Under the pieces are notes generated by a model. That model was not told the origin of the DNA. It saw only the letters and a program-made list of their open reading frames with translations, and did not search any database. Made by a program: the position numbers and the translations under genes. A DNA stretch of 7,239 bases, from positions 1 to 7,239 of the forward strand of contig USSA01000148.1 of assembly GCA_900557255.1 (NCBI GenBank), given 5' to 3'. Shown in pieces: positions 5,846-7,239 of the stretch. Numbering within the stretch: position 1 is the stretch's first letter; every line of letters starts with the position of its first letter. This DNA is from an uncultured Prevotella sp. GTDB taxonomy: Bacteria; Bacteroidota; Bacteroidia; Bacteroidales; Bacteroidaceae.

Positions 5846-5888
5846 ACTCACTTCCACTATGACATTTATTGCCATGGTAGAAGTGGGT
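5846..5888 (+). other. Intergenic hairpin between the calycin-like and lipoprotein genes
   Basis: Bases 5846-5861 pair with 5873-5888 (16 positions, two G-U pairs and one C-A mismatch) around an 11-base loop. A short TTTT run occurs only at 5896-5899, eight bases further on. It may be a weak terminator or attenuator, or an mRNA-stabilising structure, that lowers expression of the downstream gene relative to the upstream two. No promoter is visible between the hairpin and the next ATG, so the genes are probably still co-transcribed. Confidence 0.6.
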
Positions 5889-5904
5889 ATAGTAGTTTTA
5901 CGTT

Positions 5905-6546
5905 ATGAAGTTTTTCAAGACGTTCTTCACTGTATTTGTTTTCATATTTGGAGTTATAGGTATGTCTTCTTGTTCTTCCGATGAAGAAATAACAGATGCA
6001 GATGCAAATACTGAGTTGGTGAAAGAGGCAACGAACTATCTCAATGGTGAGATCGTTCTTAGTACAAACGCAACGATGAATGGAGTGAACAAAACCCTTT
6101 TACCGGAGGGATGTCCTACAAAGTTTAAGTTTGAATGGAGTAAGACTGACGCACAAACTTTCACCATTTCTTTGCTTGACTTCACGGTCGGAAACATGGG
6201 AATGATTATCAATTTTAAGTGTGATGTCAAGACCATGGTTCTCAACTCTTGGGAGCAGAAAGAATATACAGGTGATGGTTGGATAAAGTTTAAGGGTGAA
6301 GACGGTTCTGTGTGGGGAACAGATACAGACGGTTCTGCATCAAGTGCCAAAGGTAGTAGCGTTCAAGGCTATTACAATGCCAAAACACACGAAATTCAGT
6401 TCATCGTAAACTATAACATGATGAACGTTCGTTCCGAATGTTTTAAGCAGACTATTGACAAGTCACGTCTCGCAACTTTTGATGCCGACAAGGCAAAGTA
6501 TGAGGCAGACTTGGCTGCGTATAAAAAGGAGCACGGAATCAAATAA
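5905..6546 (+). CDS. Surface lipoprotein with a calycin-like core, function unknown
   Basis: This 213-residue protein has a lipoprotein signal peptide: MKFFK, a hydrophobic run, then MSSC with C23 lipidated. SSDEE follows, an acidic stretch typical of surface-exported Bacteroidetes lipoproteins. The central part is beta-rich. TFTISLLDFTVGNMG (85-99) lines up with INITINNLQIGSMPG (71-85) of the preceding gene, and both continue into a K/N-x-K/N-V strand, so the two may be diverged paralogues with the same barrel core. YYNAKTHEIQFIVNY (156-170) would be late strands. It has three cysteines after C23 (C70, C106, C179) and a charged C-terminal helix (about 193-213). I do not recognise a named family with certainty; a DUF-type Bacteroidales lipoprotein is likely. 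It is the last gene of the operon, followed directly by a strong terminator. Confidence 0.75.
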   Translation: MKFFKTFFTVFVFIFGVIGMSSCSSDEEITDADANTELVKEATNYLNGEIVLSTNATMNGVNKTLLPEGCPTKFKFEWSKTDAQTFTISLLDFTVGNMGMIINFKCDVKTMVLNSWEQKEYTGDGWIKFKGEDGSVWGTDTDGSASSAKGSSVQGYYNAKTHEIQFIVNYNMMNVRSECFKQTIDKSRLATFDADKAKYEADLAAYKKEHGIK

Positions 6547-6565
6547 GAGACTGTAGCTTATATAT

Positions 6566-6609
6566 AAAAGGAAAGAGGGATATGCCCAGACATGTCTCTC
6601 TTTCTTTTT
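6566..6609 (+). terminator. Strong Rho-independent terminator of the lipoprotein operon
   Basis: GAAAGAGGGATATG (6571-6584) pairs with 6591-6604 as a 14-bp stem containing two G-U pairs and a 6-base loop (CCCAGA). TTTTT (6605-6609) follows, and AAAAG precedes the stem, so it could in principle also act on the opposite strand. It begins 19 bases after the stop codon. Confidence 0.9.
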
Positions 6610-6695
6610 GCAAGTAAAAAATGAAGGGAAGAGAAACAAGCCATAGCGAGGCTGAAATCGTGTAAGGATTTGGAAAAAATAGAATGACAATATAA
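6610..6695 (+). other. Leader region of the second TonB receptor, no consensus promoter found
   Basis: A promoter for the receptor should lie here because a strong terminator precedes it. However, I find no TAnnTTTG with a properly spaced -33 element; GTAAGGATTTGG (around 6661-6672) is only a poor match. An alternative sigma factor, an activator-dependent promoter, or read-through are possibilities. Confidence 0.35.
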
Positions 6696-7239
6696 ATGAA
6701 GACAATTAGAAATGTAATGCTTATCGGCTTGCTGCTGATACTCGCCCTCCCTGTCGCTGCACAGCGAAAGGTGAAGTTCGGTATCTTCGACAAAGCCACC
6801 GAGCAACCAGTTATCGGCGCAGTCATCACTTACGCCGACAATGATAAATTGAAGTCGCCACAACGTACCGTCACCAATATGGACGGTGAGGCTACCATCT
6901 CGGTGCCTCAGGGTGGCAAGTGTTATTACCAGGTGGTATCCGTGGGTTACAACCCTCTGAAGGGAACCATCGGAAGCGTCAGCTCCCTCAAGCTCTTCAT
7001 GACAGAAGACGTGATGAAGGTGAACGAGGTGGTGGTTACTGGTTCCCGTACCGCCCGACCTATCAAGCTCTCGCCAGTGAGCACGCAGGTGCTCGGCGGT
7101 AAGGAATTGGTAGATGCAGGCTATGCCGACCTGACCAAGGCGCTGCAGCAGGAGACCCCGGGTATGAACATCCAGAAGGTGGGTTTCGGCAACGAAATCT
7201 CCATGCAGGGCTTGGATGCCCGCCACGTGCTCTTCCTGC
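6696..7239 (+). CDS. TonB-dependent receptor with N-terminal carboxypeptidase-regulatory-like domain, partial (C-terminus off the right edge)
   Basis: The window holds the first 181 residues of an outer-membrane transporter. They comprise a signal peptide (1-22, cut after VAA before Q23), then a beta-sandwich domain of the CarboxypepD_reg-like type (about 26-104; VKFGIFDKATEQPVIGAVI, DGEATISVPQGG, VVSVGYNPLKG). A TonB box NEVVVTGSRTARP follows (110-122). The start of the plug reads STQVLGGKELVDAGYADLTK, then LQQETPGMNIQKVGFGN and ISMQGLDARHVLFL (168-181). The MQGL-xxx-HVLFL form resembles vitamin B12, haem and catecholate-siderophore receptors more than SusC, whose plug motif differs; the ligand is not determinable from this fragment. 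It differs from the receptor at 1575 by having the extra N-terminal domain. The ATG at 6696 is chosen because the signal peptide starts there. It lies 86 bases after a strong terminator, so it is probably a separate unit of the same locus. Confidence 0.9.
   Translation, partial: MKTIRNVMLIGLLLILALPVAAQRKVKFGIFDKATEQPVIGAVITYADNDKLKSPQRTVTNMDGEATISVPQGGKCYYQVVSVGYNPLKGTIGSVSSLKLFMTEDVMKVNEVVVTGSRTARPIKLSPVSTQVLGGKELVDAGYADLTKALQQETPGMNIQKVGFGNEISMQGLDARHVLFL

Noticed and set aside
6558..7226. Minus-strand open frame of 222 codons
   Set aside because: It lies antisense to the clear signal peptide, carboxypeptidase-regulatory-like domain and TonB box of the second receptor, and reads into the terminator; it is a high-G+C shadow frame.

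Overview
The window looks like chromosomal DNA from a gut or oral Bacteroidales bacterium, most likely Prevotella/Segatella (P. copri-like). The evidence is: Bacteroidetes-type promoters (a TAnnTTTG -7 element about 20 bases after a TTG/TTTG -33 element), A/T-rich leaders without Shine-Dalgarno sequences, lipoproteins with acidic Bacteroidetes surface-export signals (C-S-S-D-D-D, C-S-S-D-E-E), and two TonB-dependent receptors, one with the N-terminal carboxypeptidase-regulatory-like domain typical of the phylum. The species assignment is inference.

Layout. (1) 1-247, minus strand: the start of a small HsdR-N-like (PD-(D/E)XK-type) protein, running off the left edge. It is divergent from (2) 460-1125, plus strand, a stand-alone B3/B4 tRNA-editing-like domain protein with a well-formed promoter at 386-417. 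(3) 1126-1574 holds no gene. Instead it contains a compact non-coding element (1131-1390) bounded by 12-bp perfect inverted repeats, with two different arrays inside that both have a 22-bp period: a plain tandem repeat and a row of palindromes. A promoter follows. (4) 1575-3701: a TonB-dependent outer-membrane receptor of the ferric-siderophore type, ending in a clear terminator. (5) 3910-5331, 5366-5836 and 5905-6546: a probable operon encoding a leucine-rich-repeat surface lipoprotein, a small secreted calycin-like protein, and a lipoprotein whose core resembles that calycin-like protein; a strong hairpin terminator ends it. (6) 6696 to the right edge: the start of a second TonB-dependent receptor with a carboxypeptidase-regulatory-like domain.

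How it may work together. The receptor gene and the LRR-lipoprotein operon are separate transcription units, but they carry nearly the same ~105-bp promoter/leader (57 of 62 bases identical over the first 62, including a palindrome TATTTAATAAATA between -33 and -7). They are therefore probably co-regulated, plausibly by metal or iron status. The set of receptor, surface lipoproteins and calycin-like binders followed by a second receptor suggests an outer-membrane uptake locus for an iron complex (siderophore or haem) in which LRR and calycin-like proteins may act as capture partners. The receptor class is read from sequence; ligand and co-operation are inference. The 3' two thirds of the LRR gene and the calycin gene are much more A/T-rich than both receptors, which hints at a mosaic or transferred cassette.
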